Shown here: positions 1-9,443 of the stretch, piece after piece | Layout of the letters: each line of letters opens with the position of its first letter | How positions within the stretch are numbered: the first letter of the stretch is position 1 | Position numbers and translations under genes: made by a program | Notes under the pieces: model-generated | Told to the model about the DNA's origin: nothing | The model's database searches: none | What the model saw: only the letters and a program-made list of their open reading frames with translations | Origin: Buttiauxella selenatireducens | GTDB lineage: Bacteria; Pseudomonadota; Gammaproteobacteria; Enterobacterales; Enterobacteriaceae | Length of the DNA stretch: 64,000 bases | Assembly (NCBI RefSeq): GCF_031432975.1 | Contig: NZ_CP133838.1 | Location: 992,001-1,056,000 of the forward strand | Reading direction: 5' to 3'

Positions 1-227
1 AGGCGAAAGGTTATACGCTGGGTAACGTTGATGTGACTATCATTGCGCAGGCTCCGAAAATGGCTCCGCACATCCCGCAGATGCGCGTGTTTATTGCCGA
101 AGATCTGGGCTGCCATATGGATGATGTGAACGTTAAAGCGACCACGACAGAAAAGCTTGGCTTTACGGGGCGTGGTGAAGGTATCGCTTGCGAAGCGGTC
201 GCGCTGTTACATAAGGCACGTAAATAA
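1..227 (+). CDS. ispF: 2-C-methyl-D-erythritol 2,4-cyclodiphosphate synthase, C-terminal part
   Basis: The 5' end lies outside the window; the reading frame is open from base 3. The product of the whole gene closes CDP-ME 2-phosphate to ME-cPP in the cytoplasmic MEP isoprenoid pathway. The visible 74 residues carry the family C-terminus: the [17 protein letters not shown] stretch followed by the segment around residues [15 protein letters not shown], typical of IspF trimers. The stop codon shares one base with the truD start (TAATG), so the two are translationally coupled as in E. coli. The gene is truncated only by the window edge. The assignment is secure from sequence and context. Confidence 0.95.
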   Translation, partial: AKGYTLGNVDVTIIAQAPKMAPHIPQMRVFIAEDLGCHMDDVNVKATTTEKLGFTGRGEGIACEAVALLHKARK

Positions 228-1273
228 TGGACATGCATAATCTGACCTGGCTGCATGGTAAGCCGCAGGGCACAGGTTTAATCAAAGCCAATCCAGAAGA
301 CTTCGTGGTCATTGAAGACCTGGGTTTTGGGCCGGATGGTGAAGGCGAACATTTGCTGTTACGCATCCTGAAAAATGGCTGCAACACCCGCTTTGTGGCC
401 GATGCACTGGCTAAGTTTTTGAAAGTACATGCCCGCGAAGTCAGCTTTGCCGGTCAGAAAGACAAGCATGCGGTGACTGAACAGTGGTTTTGCGTGCGTC
501 TTCCGGGCAAAGAAATGCCGGATATGAGTGCATTCCAACTTGAAGGTTGCCAGGTGCTGGAATACGCGCGCCATAAACGTAAATTGCGTTTAGGTGCGCT
601 GAAGGGAAACAGTTTCACGCTGGTGCTGCGCGATGTCAGCGACCGCGCTGAGATGGAACAACGGCTTAATGCCGTTCTTCATCATGGTGTGCCGAATTAC
701 TTTGGCAGCCAACGTTTCGGGTTGGGTGGCAATAACCTGCATCAGGCAGTGCGCTGGGCGCAAAGTAATGCACCTATTCGTGACCGCAATAAGCGTAGCT
801 TTTATCTTTCAGCAGCACGTAGCGCGATGTTTAACCAGGTCGTGAGCGAGCGACTGAAGAAGCCGGAGTTTAACCAGGTTATCGAGGGTGATGCATTACA
901 GTTAGCCGGGCGGGGCAGTTGGTTTGTTGCAACGCAAGAAGAGCTGCCTGTTCTGCAAAAACGTGTAGATGACGGTGAGTTATTGATTACTGCACCACTC
1001 CCCGGTGATGGCCCTTGGGGTACGCAAAATGCGGCTCTGGAGTTTGAACAGCAATGCGTTGCCGGGCAAACCGATTTGCAGTCACTGTTGGTGCGTGAGC
1101 GAGTCGAAGCGGCGCGTCGAGCCATGTTGCTGATGCCTAAAGACCTCACCTGGAACTGGTGGGATGACATCACTGTCGAGCTGACTTTCTGGCTGCCTGC
1201 AGGGAGTTTTGCGACAAGCGTGGTGCGCGAATTGATGAACGCACCGGGCAATTACGTCGATATTGCAGAGTAA
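227..1273 (+). CDS. truD: tRNA pseudouridine(13) synthase TruD
   Basis: TruD converts U13 of tRNA-Glu to pseudouridine in the cytoplasm. The 348-residue product matches the E. coli length (349) and keeps the family signature [14 protein letters not shown] near residues 73-86, with catalytic Asp at about 79. The C-terminal [15 protein letters not shown] block is also typical of the fold. The start ATG at 227 overlaps the ispF stop by one base, which fixes it. It belongs to the ispF-truD-surE-pcm-nlpD-rpoS order conserved in enterobacteria. A 118-bp gap with room for a promoter separates it from surE. Confidence 0.97.
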   Translation: MDMHNLTWLHGKPQGTGLIKANPEDFVVIEDLGFGPDGEGEHLLLRILKNGCNTRFVADALAKFLKVHAREVSFAGQKDKHAVTEQWFCVRLPGKEMPDMSAFQLEGCQVLEYARHKRKLRLGALKGNSFTLVLRDVSDRAEMEQRLNAVLHHGVPNYFGSQRFGLGGNNLHQAVRWAQSNAPIRDRNKRSFYLSAARSAMFNQVVSERLKKPEFNQVIEGDALQLAGRGSWFVATQEELPVLQKRVDDGELLITAPLPGDGPWGTQNAALEFEQQCVAGQTDLQSLLVRERVEAARRAMLLMPKDLTWNWWDDITVELTFWLPAGSFATSVVRELMNAPGNYVDIAE

Positions 1274-1391
1274 CTGCGGTCTGGACATGCTGTTGTGGTG
1301 AATGTTACAAAAACTGCAACAATTTCATGACAGCTGCACTAAAATCAGCACAATGGAATAAAACAACAAAAAGAAGCTTAGTAAATCCAAT

Positions 1392-2153
1392 ATGAGAATA
1401 CTTTTGAGTAACGATGACGGTGTCAATGCGCCAGGCATTCAGGTGCTGGCTGCTCGACTTAGGGAATTTGCTGATGTGCAGGTGGTTGCCCCTGACCGTA
1501 ATCGCAGTGGGGCATCAAACTCACTGACGCTCGAATCTTCATTGCGCACTTTCACGCTTTCGAACGGTGATATTTCCGTGCAAATGGGCACGCCAACGGA
1601 CTGTGTCTATCTTGGCGTTAACACACTGATGCGCCCAGCCCCGGATGTTGTGGTTTCAGGTATTAATGCCGGGCCGAACCTGGGCGATGATGTCATCTAT
1701 TCCGGCACCGTTGCGGCTGCGATGGAAGGGCGGCACTTAGGCATTCCGGCCCTGGCTGTTTCGTTAAACGGCTATGAGCATTACGAAACCGCGGCCGCTG
1801 TGACCCGTTCAATTTTGCGCGCTTTATTGCGTGAACCGCTGCGCACCGGCCGTATTTTAAATATTAACGTACCGGATTTGCCGCTTGATCAAATCAAGGG
1901 CATTCGTGTTACGCGCTGCGGTAGCCGCCATCCGTCAGACAAAGTTATCCCACAAGAAGATCCACGCGGGAATACGCTGTACTGGATTGGACCGCCAGGC
2001 GACAAATTTGATGCAGGCCCTGATACCGATTTTGCGGCCGTCGATGAAGGCTATGTTTCGGTAACACCATTGCATGTTGACCTTACTGCTCACAGCGCGC
2101 GTGAGGTGGTCAGTCACTGGTTGAGCAAATCAGGAGTGGATGAGCAATGGTAA
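1392..2153 (+). CDS. surE: 5'/3'-nucleotidase SurE
   Basis: SurE is a metal-dependent nucleoside monophosphate phosphatase and exopolyphosphatase linked to stationary-phase survival. The 253 residues equal the E. coli length. The N-terminus [15 protein letters not shown] holds the metal-binding Asp8-Asp9 pair, the RNRSGASNS segment contributes the next ligand, and [12 protein letters not shown] follows. The last seven bases overlap pcm, so surE and pcm are coupled in one transcript. Nothing unusual was seen. Confidence 0.97.
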   Translation: MRILLSNDDGVNAPGIQVLAARLREFADVQVVAPDRNRSGASNSLTLESSLRTFTLSNGDISVQMGTPTDCVYLGVNTLMRPAPDVVVSGINAGPNLGDDVIYSGTVAAAMEGRHLGIPALAVSLNGYEHYETAAAVTRSILRALLREPLRTGRILNINVPDLPLDQIKGIRVTRCGSRHPSDKVIPQEDPRGNTLYWIGPPGDKFDAGPDTDFAAVDEGYVSVTPLHVDLTAHSAREVVSHWLSKSGVDEQW

Positions 2154-2773
2154 GCAAACGCGTAGAAGCCCTTATCACACAACTGCGCGCTCAAGGCATC
2201 AAGGACGAGAAGGTTCTTGATGCGATTGCGCAGGTGCCACGGGAAAAATTTGTCGATGAGGCGTTTGAGCATAAAGCCTGGGAAAACACAGCATTGCCCA
2301 TTGGCTCTGGCCAAACTATCTCGCAACCTTATATGGTTGCAAGAATGACCGAGTTGCTTGAGTTGACGCCCGAATCTCGCGTGTTGGAAATCGGCACCGG
2401 CTCGGGTTATCAAACCGCTATCCTTGCGCATTTGGTGCATCATGTTTGTTCAGTTGAACGCATCAAAGGCCTGCAATGGCACGCAAGGCGACGTTTAAAA
2501 CAGCTCGATCTGCACAATATATCAACCCGTCATGGTGATGGTTGGCAGGGCTGGCATGCGCGCAGTCCATTTGACGCTATTATTGTTACGGCAGCACCAC
2601 CGGAGATCCCCAGCGCATTATTGTCGCAGCTGGACGAAGGTGGAATTTTAGTCCTCCCGGTTGGCGAAGATCGGCAGTATCTGAAGCGCGTTCGTCGACT
2701 GAGTGGGGAATTTGTCATTGATACGGTAGAAGCCGTTCGTTTTGTACCCTTAGTTAAGGGTGAATTGGCATAA
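2147..2773 (+). CDS. pcm: Protein-L-isoaspartate O-methyltransferase
   Basis: Pcm uses S-adenosylmethionine to methylate isoaspartyl residues and starts their repair in aged proteins. The 208-residue length is the same as in E. coli. Residues 79-90 ([12 protein letters not shown]) form the SAM-binding motif I, and [11 protein letters not shown] around 55-65 carries the conserved active-site Ser. The start overlaps the surE stop. About 130 bp follow before nlpD; in E. coli the main rpoS promoter lies inside nlpD and not here. Confidence 0.97.
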   Translation: MVSKRVEALITQLRAQGIKDEKVLDAIAQVPREKFVDEAFEHKAWENTALPIGSGQTISQPYMVARMTELLELTPESRVLEIGTGSGYQTAILAHLVHHVCSVERIKGLQWHARRRLKQLDLHNISTRHGDGWQGWHARSPFDAIIVTAAPPEIPSALLSQLDEGGILVLPVGEDRQYLKRVRRLSGEFVIDTVEAVRFVPLVKGELA

Positions 2774-2902
2774 CCTGGAACTATCTTGTTTTTTTCTAAG
2801 AGTTTTGGCGTAACGTTACGCGCAACGAGATTTTGACATCTGGCCGTAAGCGCCAGTTCTGCCGTATTTTCATAAGCATATGATTGTTTTTTTGGGGGAT
2901 AA

Positions 2903-4012
2903 ATGAGCGCGGGAAGCCCAACTTTTACTTTACGCCGTATAGCAGCTTTGTCGTTGGTGAGCCTGTGGTTAGCGGGATGTACCAGCAATAACACCCAGGC
3001 GCCTATCAGTTCGGTGGGCGGTAACGGCAATGCCAACAGCAATTCTTCCGGTGGCATGTTGGTGACTCCACCACCGAAAATGTCCACCCAAAACCAGACT
3101 CCACAAATTCAGCCAGTGCAAACGCAGCCGCAGCCGGTCGTTTCCGAACCGGTACAGACTGAAAATGGGCGCATTGTTTATAACCGCAAATATGGCGCTA
3201 TTCCGAAAGGTAGCTATACCGGCGGTAGCACATACACCGTTAAACGTGGCGATACTCTTTTCTATATTGCGTGGATCACCGGAAATGACTTCCGTGACTT
3301 AGCCCAACGCAACAATATCCCCGAGCCGTATGGCTTGAACGTGGGCCAAACCCTACAAATTGGTAATGCATCTGGCGCGCCAATTACGGGTGGAAACGCT
3401 GTGACAGCGGCTGATGCGAGTGCTCAAGGCGTCACGCCTACCGCTGCGCAAAAAACCGCCGTAGTGGTTGCTTCTAAACCAGTAATTACGTATTCTGAGG
3501 ATTCAGGTGAACAGAGTGCTAACAAAATGTTGCCGAATAATAAAGGTACTGCGACAACCGTCACAGCACCGGTTACGGCACCTGTGGTTAGCTCTACGAC
3601 TACTGTACCCACTGCCAGCAGCACGTCCGATAGCGCGCCAATTTCGACCTGGCGCTGGCCGACTGAAGGCAAGGTTATTGAGAACTTCTCTGCTACTGAA
3701 GGTGGCAATAAAGGGATCGATATCGCAGGCAGCAAAGGCCAGGCTGTTGTTGCTACCGCCTCCGGGCGAGTGGTGTATGCCGGTAACGCGCTGCGTGGTT
3801 ACGGTAATCTAATCATCATCAAACATAATGATGATTACCTGAGTGCCTACGCCCATAACGATACAATGCTGGTCCGGGAACAAGAAGAAATCAAGGCGGG
3901 GCAGAAGATAGCTACCATGGGTAGCACCGGAACCAGTTCAACACGTTTGCATTTTGAAATTCGTTACAAGGGGAAATCCGTCAACCCGCTGCGTTACTTA
4001 CCGCAGCGATAA
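2903..4012 (+). CDS. nlpD: Murein hydrolase activator lipoprotein NlpD
   Basis: NlpD is an outer-membrane lipoprotein that activates the amidase AmiC at the division septum. The signal peptide ends in the lipobox LAGC, with Cys26 as the acylated residue. A low-complexity Gln/Pro/Thr linker follows, then a LysM domain at about 110-154 and a LytM/M23 domain at about 247-369. The LytM domain is degenerate: NKGID stands where active enzymes have H-x-G-x-D, and RLHFE replaces HLHFE, so it should not cut peptidoglycan itself. The length is 369 residues against 379 in E. coli. In E. coli the main rpoS promoter and the sRNA-pairing part of the rpoS leader lie inside this gene. Confidence 0.96.
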   Translation: MSAGSPTFTLRRIAALSLVSLWLAGCTSNNTQAPISSVGGNGNANSNSSGGMLVTPPPKMSTQNQTPQIQPVQTQPQPVVSEPVQTENGRIVYNRKYGAIPKGSYTGGSTYTVKRGDTLFYIAWITGNDFRDLAQRNNIPEPYGLNVGQTLQIGNASGAPITGGNAVTAADASAQGVTPTAAQKTAVVVASKPVITYSEDSGEQSANKMLPNNKGTATTVTAPVTAPVVSSTTTVPTASSTSDSAPISTWRWPTEGKVIENFSATEGGNKGIDIAGSKGQAVVATASGRVVYAGNALRGYGNLIIIKHNDDYLSAYAHNDTMLVREQEEIKAGQKIATMGSTGTSSTRLHFEIRYKGKSVNPLRYLPQR

Positions 4013-4191
4013 GCCGGCAAAGTACTTTCATGCACAAAGTCGTTTAAGTGGTATCAAGGCGGCAACTGAGCTAATCCCTGGGATCTTACAAAAGTAAGTG
4101 ACCTGGGTGAGCGAAGGTAGCCAACGCAGAGACCGCTTAAAAGACGAAGTGCAAGGTGCTTTGCCCAGGGATCACGGGTAGGAGCCACCTT
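4013..4191 (+). promoter_or_regulatory. rpoS mRNA leader, expanded by an ERIC insertion
   Basis: The gap between the nlpD stop and the rpoS ATG is 179 bases; from memory it is about 63 in E. coli. The bases just before rpoS (AGGGATCACGGGTAGGAGCC) are as in E. coli. Upstream, GGCAAAG at 4016-4022 can pair with CTTTGCC at 4159-4165, and TGCAC at 4031-4035 with GTGCA at 4149-4153. The ERIC element sits at the tip of that stem. ATCCCTGGG (4074-4082) can also pair with CCCAGGGAT (4164-4172) next to the ribosome-binding site. Folding is inferred by eye. Confidence 0.75.
4040..4147 (+). repeat. ERIC/IRU element in the rpoS leader
   Basis: The core GTAAGTGACCTGGGTGAGCG (near 4094-4114) and the partner CTAATCCCTGGGATCTTAC match the ERIC consensus, including the two stretches used as ERIC1R and ERIC2 primers. 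The outer arms CGTTTAAGTGGT and ACCGCTTAAAAGACG are imperfect inverted repeats. The boundaries are approximate. Confidence 0.85.
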
Positions 4192-5184
4192 ATGAGTCAG
4201 AATACGCTGAAAGTTAACGAGTTAAATGAAGACGCGGAATATGATGAGAATGGAGTTGAGGTCTTTGACGAGAAAGCCCTCGTAGAAGAGGAACCCAGTG
4301 ATAACGACATAGCCGAAGAGGAGTTGTTGTCGCAGGGGGCCACGCAGCGTGTGCTTGACGCAACTCAGCTTTATCTTGGGGAGATTGGTTACTCTCCACT
4401 ATTAACAGCCGAGGAAGAGGTGTATTTTGCCCGCCGCGCTCTGCGTGGTGATATCGCTTCCCGCCGCCGCATGATTGAAAGTAACTTGCGTCTGGTGGTA
4501 AAGATTGCCCGTCGTTATAGCAATCGTGGTCTGGCTCTGCTGGACTTGATTGAAGAGGGGAATCTTGGGCTGATTCGTGCCGTTGAGAAGTTTGACCCAG
4601 AACGTGGGTTCCGTTTTTCAACGTATGCTACATGGTGGATTCGTCAAACCATCGAACGGGCAATCATGAACCAAACCCGTACGATTCGTTTACCGATTCA
4701 TATCGTGAAAGAGCTGAACGTTTATCTGCGTACGGCGCGTGAACTCTCCCATAAGCTCGACCATGAGCCGAGTGCGGAAGAGATTGCCGAACAACTGGAT
4801 AAACCGGTTGATGATGTTAGCCGTATGCTGCGTCTCAACGAGCGCATTACCTCAGTCGACACCCCGTTGGGTGGCGATTCTGAAAAAGCGCTGCTGGATA
4901 TTCTGGCTGACGAAAAAGACAACGGCCCGGAAGACACCACACAAGACGATGATATGAAGCAAAGTATCGTTAAGTGGTTGTTTGAACTAAACGCTAAACA
5001 GCGTGAAGTGCTGGCTCGTCGTTTTGGTCTGTTAGGCTATGAAGCTGCAACACTGGAAGATGTGGGTCGTGAAATCGGCCTGACTCGTGAACGTGTTCGT
5101 CAGATTCAGGTTGAAGGTCTACGTCGTCTGCGTGAGATTTTGCAGACTCAAGGGCTGAATATCGAAGCTCTGTTCCGCGAGTAA
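4192..5184 (+). CDS. rpoS: RNA polymerase sigma factor RpoS (sigma-38)
   Basis: RpoS is the master sigma factor of stationary phase and general stress. The start at 4192 (MSQNTLKV) gives 330 residues, as in E. coli, and is preceded by GGAGCC; an upstream ATG in frame at 4156 falls in the leader and is not used. Region 1.2-2.4 spans about 55-165 (YLGEIG ... [12 protein letters not shown] ... [17 protein letters not shown]) and region 4.2 ends with the helix-turn-helix [19 protein letters not shown]. Control is expected at translation through the leader, which is altered here. A terminator follows, then mutS on the other strand. Confidence 0.98.
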   Translation: MSQNTLKVNELNEDAEYDENGVEVFDEKALVEEEPSDNDIAEEELLSQGATQRVLDATQLYLGEIGYSPLLTAEEEVYFARRALRGDIASRRRMIESNLRLVVKIARRYSNRGLALLDLIEEGNLGLIRAVEKFDPERGFRFSTYATWWIRQTIERAIMNQTRTIRLPIHIVKELNVYLRTARELSHKLDHEPSAEEIAEQLDKPVDDVSRMLRLNERITSVDTPLGGDSEKALLDILADEKDNGPEDTTQDDDMKQSIVKWLFELNAKQREVLARRFGLLGYEAATLEDVGREIGLTRERVRQIQVEGLRRLREILQTQGLNIEALFRE

Positions 5185-5198
5185 TCGACTCATCAAGT

Positions 5199-5238
5199 AA
5201 AAAAGCGGTGACCTGGATTCAGGCCACCGCTTTTTTTT
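5199..5238 (+). terminator. rpoS terminator
   Basis: AAAAGCGGTG and CACCGCTTTT form a stem with an inner CCTG/CAGG pair, followed by eight T residues. This is a strong intrinsic terminator 15 bases after the rpoS stop. Confidence 0.9.
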
Positions 5239-5247
5239 GCAGTTTTT

Positions 5248-5282
5248 CCCTCTCCTGGGGGAGAGGGTCAGGGGGAGGGCGA
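5248..5282. repeat. GAGAGGG-type palindromic repeat, copy 1
   Basis: CCCTCTCCTGGGGGAGAGGG forms a short hairpin followed by TCAGGGGGAGGGCGA. Related sequences occur at 28221-28370 and 35858-35986, so this is an interspersed repeat. It lies between the convergent rpoS and mutS genes. Confidence 0.7.
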
Positions 5283-5295
5283 CTGATGCTGAAAT

Positions 5296-7857
5296 CTACA
5301 CCAGACTCTTCAGGCGATAAATCCACTCCAGCGCCTGACGCGGTGACAGTGAATCCGGGTCTAATGCTTCCAGCGCTTCTACCGCAGGTGAAGTTTCCTC
5401 CGCAACAGACAGCAACGACATCTGAGTACCATCGACCTGAGTGGCCGCTGTATTATTCGAAACAGTCTCAAGCTCACGCAGTTTCTGACGCGCACGCTTT
5501 ATGACCTCTTTTGGCACGCCTGCCAGCGCCGCTACGGCCAGTCCATAACTTTTGCTCGCTGCACCGTCCTGCACGCTGTGCATAAACGCGATGGTGTCAC
5601 CGTGTTCAATTGCGTCCAAATGCACGTTCGCCACACCTTCCATTTTTTCTGGAAGCGTCGTCAACTCAAAATAGTGCGTGGCGAAAAGCGTTAGCGCTTT
5701 GATGCGGTTTGCCAGGCTTTCGGCACACGCCCAGGCGAGCGACAGTCCATCGTAGGTGGAAGTCCCACGACCAATTTCATCCATCAGCACCAGGCTGTTT
5801 TCAGTGGCGTTATGCAGAATATTTGCCGTTTCGGTCATTTCCACCATGAAGGTTGAACGTCCGGAAGCCAGATCATCTGCCGCACCGACGCGGGTGAATA
5901 TACGGTCGATCGGGCCAATTTCAGCCTGCTGCGCAGGAACAAAACTGCCGATATAAGCCAGCAGTACTATCAGCGCAGACTGACGCATATAAGTACTTTT
6001 ACCGCCCATGTTCGGCCCGGTAATAATCAACATACGTCGTTGAGGTGCAAGGCTTAACGGGTTGGCGATAAAGGGTTCGCTAAGAACCTGTTCAACAACC
6101 GGATGACGACCACCAACCACCTTAATTCCCGGTTTATCCGTCAATTGTGGACAAGTGTAATTCAGGCTATAAGCGCGTTCAGCCAGGTTTACCAGCACAT
6201 CAAGTTCTGCGAGGGCGGTGGCACTTTGCTGCAATGCTTCAAGATGGGGTAACAACGCATCGAACAACTGATCGTAGAGCTGCTTTTCCAGCGCCAGCGC
6301 TTTCCCTTTTGAGGTCAGCACTTTGTCTTCGTACTCTTTCAGCTCAGGAATGATATAGCGTTCGGCGTTTTTTAACGTCTGGCGGCGAACATAATGAATC
6401 GGCGCGTGATGGCTTTGGCTGCGACTAATCTGGATGTAATAACCATGTACGCCATTGAAACCAACCTTCAGCGTATCCAGACCGAGTTTTTCACGCTCAC
6501 GGATTTCCAGCCTGTCGAGATAATCCGTTGCACCATCAGCCAGTGCTCGCCATTCGTCTAGCTCTTCGTTATAGCCTGGTGCGATAACACCGCCATCACG
6601 TACCAGCACGGGTGGCGCTTCGACCACGGCGCGTTCGAGTAGCTCACGTAACTCGGTGAACTCGCCCATGTTCTCACGCAGCGTCTGGACATATTCAGTT
6701 GGTACATCGCTCAGCAGTTCGCGCAGTTCAGGCAAGTGTTGGAAGGCATAGCGCATACGGGCTAAATCACGTGGGCGTGCAGTACGCAATGCCAGACGTG
6801 CCAGAATACGCTCCAGATCGCCCACCTGACGCAGCACCGGTTGGATTTCAGCGGTTCTGTCTTGTAGCGCGGCAATGGTCTGCTGGCGTTTTTGCAGGAC
6901 ATCGACATTTCGGATAGGCATATGCAGCCAGCGTTTCAGCATGCGGCTGCCCATCGGCGTAACCGTGCAGTCCAACACCGAAGCCAGCGTATTTTCAAAG
7001 CCGCCAGACAGGTTCTGGGTGATTTCCAGATTACGTCGCGTTGCCGCATCCATGATAATGCTGTCTTGCTGGCGGTCCATCGTGACTGAACGGATGTGCG
7101 GCAGCGAAGTGCGCTGAGTATCTTTAACGTATTGCAGCAAGCAACCGGCTGCGCACAACGCATGATGGGCGTTTTCGACACCAAAACCGGTCAGGTCACG
7201 TGTGCCAAATTGCATATTCAGCTGCTGGCGCGCGGTTGAAATTTCAAATTCCCACAACGGGCGACGACGCAAACCGCGACGACCTTCAATTAAGCGCGTT
7301 TCTGCAAAATCTTCCGCATACAGCAATTCGGCAGGATTGGTGCGTTGAAGTTCTGCCGCCATCGTTTCGACATCTTCCGGCTCTGACAGACGAAAACGAC
7401 CTGAACTAATGTCGAGTGTGGCATAGCCAAAACCCTTACCGTCCTGCCAAATAGCCGCGAGCAAATTGTCCTGGCGCTCTTGTAACAAAGCCTCATCGCT
7501 GATGGTGCCGGGGGTGACAATGCGCACCACTTTACGCTCAACCGGCCCCTTACTGGTGGCTGGATCGCCAATCTGTTCGCAGATGGCTGCCGACTCACCC
7601 AGGTTCACAAGCTTAGCTAAATAGTTTTCGACGGCGTGATGTGGCACACCTGCCATTGGAATGGGTTCCCCAGCGGATGCCCCACGCTTAGTCAGGGATA
7701 TATCGAGCAGTTGCGACGCGCGTTTCGCATCGTCATAAAAAAGCTCGTAAAAGTCACCCATACGATAGAACAGCAGGATTTCAGGATGCTGTGCTTTCAA
7801 GCGCAGGTACTGCTGCATCATCGGGGTGTGGCCGTCAAAGTTATCCGTAGTGCTCAT
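5296..7857 (-). CDS. mutS: DNA mismatch repair protein MutS
   Basis: MutS recognises mismatches and small loops and recruits MutL. The protein is 853 residues, exactly the E. coli length. Phe36 and Glu38 in MGDFYELF make the mismatch-reading F-x-E motif. The Walker [15 protein letters not shown] is near 613-626 and Walker [17 protein letters not shown] near 690-705. The C-terminal tail ends [14 protein letters not shown], the tetramer-forming end. The gene converges on rpoS with about 110 bp between the stop codons. In several E. coli and Salmonella lineages this interval holds kilobases of variable DNA. Confidence 0.98.
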   Translation of the reverse strand: MSTTDNFDGHTPMMQQYLRLKAQHPEILLFYRMGDFYELFYDDAKRASQLLDISLTKRGASAGEPIPMAGVPHHAVENYLAKLVNLGESAAICEQIGDPATSKGPVERKVVRIVTPGTISDEALLQERQDNLLAAIWQDGKGFGYATLDISSGRFRLSEPEDVETMAAELQRTNPAELLYAEDFAETRLIEGRRGLRRRPLWEFEISTARQQLNMQFGTRDLTGFGVENAHHALCAAGCLLQYVKDTQRTSLPHIRSVTMDRQQDSIIMDAATRRNLEITQNLSGGFENTLASVLDCTVTPMGSRMLKRWLHMPIRNVDVLQKRQQTIAALQDRTAEIQPVLRQVGDLERILARLALRTARPRDLARMRYAFQHLPELRELLSDVPTEYVQTLRENMGEFTELRELLERAVVEAPPVLVRDGGVIAPGYNEELDEWRALADGATDYLDRLEIREREKLGLDTLKVGFNGVHGYYIQISRSQSHHAPIHYVRRQTLKNAERYIIPELKEYEDKVLTSKGKALALEKQLYDQLFDALLPHLEALQQSATALAELDVLVNLAERAYSLNYTCPQLTDKPGIKVVGGRHPVVEQVLSEPFIANPLSLAPQRRMLIITGPNMGGKSTYMRQSALIVLLAYIGSFVPAQQAEIGPIDRIFTRVGAADDLASGRSTFMVEMTETANILHNATENSLVLMDEIGRGTSTYDGLSLAWACAESLANRIKALTLFATHYFELTTLPEKMEGVANVHLDAIEHGDTIAFMHSVQDGAASKSYGLAVAALAGVPKEVIKRARQKLRELETVSNNTAATQVDGTQMSLLSVAEETSPAVEALEALDPDSLSPRQALEWIYRLKSLV

Positions 7858-8107
7858 AATGTTTTTTCTATCTAATCCATTGAATTAAAAGTTATTTGTG
7901 ATTTTATTTATTGTTAGTGCTCACATTCTCTCATGAAGCTGATGTGCCGTGAAAAACTTCACTATTACACCACAGAACCATGCGATGACACATCGCCAAA
8001 GAGCAGGAAAACTTCGCGCCGACTCGCAGAGTCTGTTACTCCCGTTCTGATTTTGATTTACCATAAGGAATACTCATTCGTCGTCAGTCATATGGATATC
8101 CCAACAC

Positions 8108-9181
8108 ATGCGTTACTCCGTCGCGTTACTTCCACTTATTGTTTTACTTGCCGCGTGTAGCAGTAAACCGAAAACTGAAACTCAGCAACAGCAAACAGGC
8201 ACGCCTTCGGGTGGTTTCTTGTTGCAGCCACAGCATGATGTATTTATGCAGACGGGGGATTTTGCCAATAATCCTGAAGCTGAGAAATTCATCAATAAAA
8301 TGGTGAGTGAGCATGGTTTTGACCGTCAACAATTGCATGAGGTGCTGTCTCAAGCCAAAAGGTTGGATTATGTGCTGCGTTTAATGGACCAACAGGCACC
8401 GACTACTGCGCCGCCTCCGGGCCCGAATGGTGCATGGTTACGTTATCGTGGCAAATTTATCACGCCGGATAATGTGCAAAATGGTGTCGCGTTCTGGAAT
8501 CAATATGATGATGCGTTGAAACGGGCTTTCCAGGTTTACGGCGTTCCTCCTGAAATCATTGTTGGGATTATCGGCGTGGAAACTCGCTGGGGTCGCGTAA
8601 TGGGCAAAACACGCATCATCGATGCCCTGGCGACATTATCCTTCGCATATCCGCGCCGTGCTCAATACTTCTCTGGCGAACTGGAAACCTTCCTGCTGAT
8701 GGCACGCAAAGAAGGTGACGATCCGCTGGCGCTGAAAGGATCTTTTGCTGGGGCGATGGGTTACGGTCAGTTTATGCCTACGGCATTCAAGGAATACGCG
8801 GTTGATTTCAACGGCGACGGCCATGTGAATTTGTGGGATCCCGAAGACGCGATTGGCAGCGTGGCAAATTATTTCAAAGGCCACGGTTGGGTGAAAGGTG
8901 ATTTGGTTGCTGTTCCTGCTAACGGCCAAGTGCCGGGATTAGCAAACGGCTTTAAGACTAAGTACTCCGTTTCCGCGCTGGCGGAATCAGGCTTAAGCCC
9001 GACCGCTTCCCTGGGGAACCATCAGGAAGCCAGTTTGCTGCGCCTGGATATGGGGGATCGTTATCAGTACTGGTACGGTTTACCGAATTTTTACACCATC
9101 ACCCGTTATAACCACAGCACGCATTATGCAATGGCTGTCTGGCAGTTAGGTCAGGCGGTAGCGCTGGCCCGCGTTCAGTAA
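8108..9181 (+). CDS. mltB: Membrane-bound lytic murein transglycosylase B
   Basis: MltB cleaves the MurNAc-GlcNAc bond of peptidoglycan with 1,6-anhydro product formation. The signal peptide ends at the lipobox LAAC (Cys17), so the protein is anchored in the outer membrane. The catalytic Glu is residue 158 in GVETRWG. The EF-hand-like Ca-binding loop DFNGDGHVNLWD follows at about 235-246. The length is 357 residues against 361 in E. coli. It is divergent from mutS across 250 bp and has its own terminator downstream. Confidence 0.96.
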   Translation: MRYSVALLPLIVLLAACSSKPKTETQQQQTGTPSGGFLLQPQHDVFMQTGDFANNPEAEKFINKMVSEHGFDRQQLHEVLSQAKRLDYVLRLMDQQAPTTAPPPGPNGAWLRYRGKFITPDNVQNGVAFWNQYDDALKRAFQVYGVPPEIIVGIIGVETRWGRVMGKTRIIDALATLSFAYPRRAQYFSGELETFLLMARKEGDDPLALKGSFAGAMGYGQFMPTAFKEYAVDFNGDGHVNLWDPEDAIGSVANYFKGHGWVKGDLVAVPANGQVPGLANGFKTKYSVSALAESGLSPTASLGNHQEASLLRLDMGDRYQYWYGLPNFYTITRYNHSTHYAMAVWQLGQAVALARVQ

Positions 9182-9187
9182 TCTTTT

Positions 9188-9210
9188 CCCCGCCTTGTTC
9201 TGAGGCGGGG
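9188..9210 (+). terminator. mltB terminator hairpin
   Basis: CCCCGCCT (9188-9195) pairs with AGGCGGGG (9203-9210) over a 7-base loop, seven bases after the mltB stop. The following T run is weak (TCTACTTT). Confidence 0.75.
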
Positions 9211-9242
9211 TCTACTTTCCCCAGTACTTGTCATGAAGGTTT

Positions 9243-9263
9243 TTCCTGATCGTCGATCAGGAA
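9243..9263. other. 21-bp near-perfect palindrome
   Basis: TTCCTGATCG (9243-9252) and CGATCAGGAA (9254-9263) are perfect inverted repeats around one central base. There is almost no loop, which suits a protein-binding site better than an RNA hairpin. It lies about 25 bp upstream of the Zur box; its function is unknown to me. Confidence 0.6.
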
Positions 9264-9287
9264 TTTACATCGTCTTCAATTTAATTT

Positions 9288-9304
9288 ATGTTATGTTATA
9301 ACAA
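9288..9304 (+). promoter_or_regulatory. Zur operator of the metal transporter operon
   Basis: ATGTTATGTTATAACAA matches the core of the enterobacterial Zur box (ATGTTATANTATAACAT) at 14 of 16 defined positions and has the inverted repeat TGTTAT-N3-ATAACA. It ends 26 bp before the first ORF of the operon, a good place for zinc-dependent repression. Confidence 0.8.
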
Positions 9305-9329
9305 ATCAAATTGAAGGGTTTACCCCGCA

Positions 9330-9443
9330 ATGCTCCCTTTACGGACATTTTTAACTGTGGCTGCGCCAGTTCGGTTTTGCGCCGTCTTAATCCTGCTCGC
9401 CGGTTTATGGCTGGCCATTCATTGGGCGATTGCACTGGCATGA
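9330..9443 (+). CDS. Putative 37-residue hydrophobic protein heading the zinc operon
   Basis: The frame runs from ATG 9330 to TGA 9441-9443 and encodes 37 residues, beginning MLPLRTFLTVAA with a hydrophobic stretch (VLILLAGLWLAIHWAIALA) long enough for one membrane helix. Its stop overlaps the ATP-binding subunit start in an ATGA, the same coupling used between the other genes of this operon. A GAAGGG lies about 12 bases upstream, a rather long spacing. It is the first ORF after the Zur box. I do not recognise a family. It may be a small membrane protein of the transporter or only a leader ORF that sets the translation level. Confidence 0.55.
   Translation: MLPLRTFLTVAAPVRFCAVLILLAGLWLAIHWAIALA

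Noticed and set aside
5208-5504. 98-codon plus-strand ORF after rpoS
   Set aside because: It runs through the rpoS terminator and the antisense of the mutS end, with no start signal.
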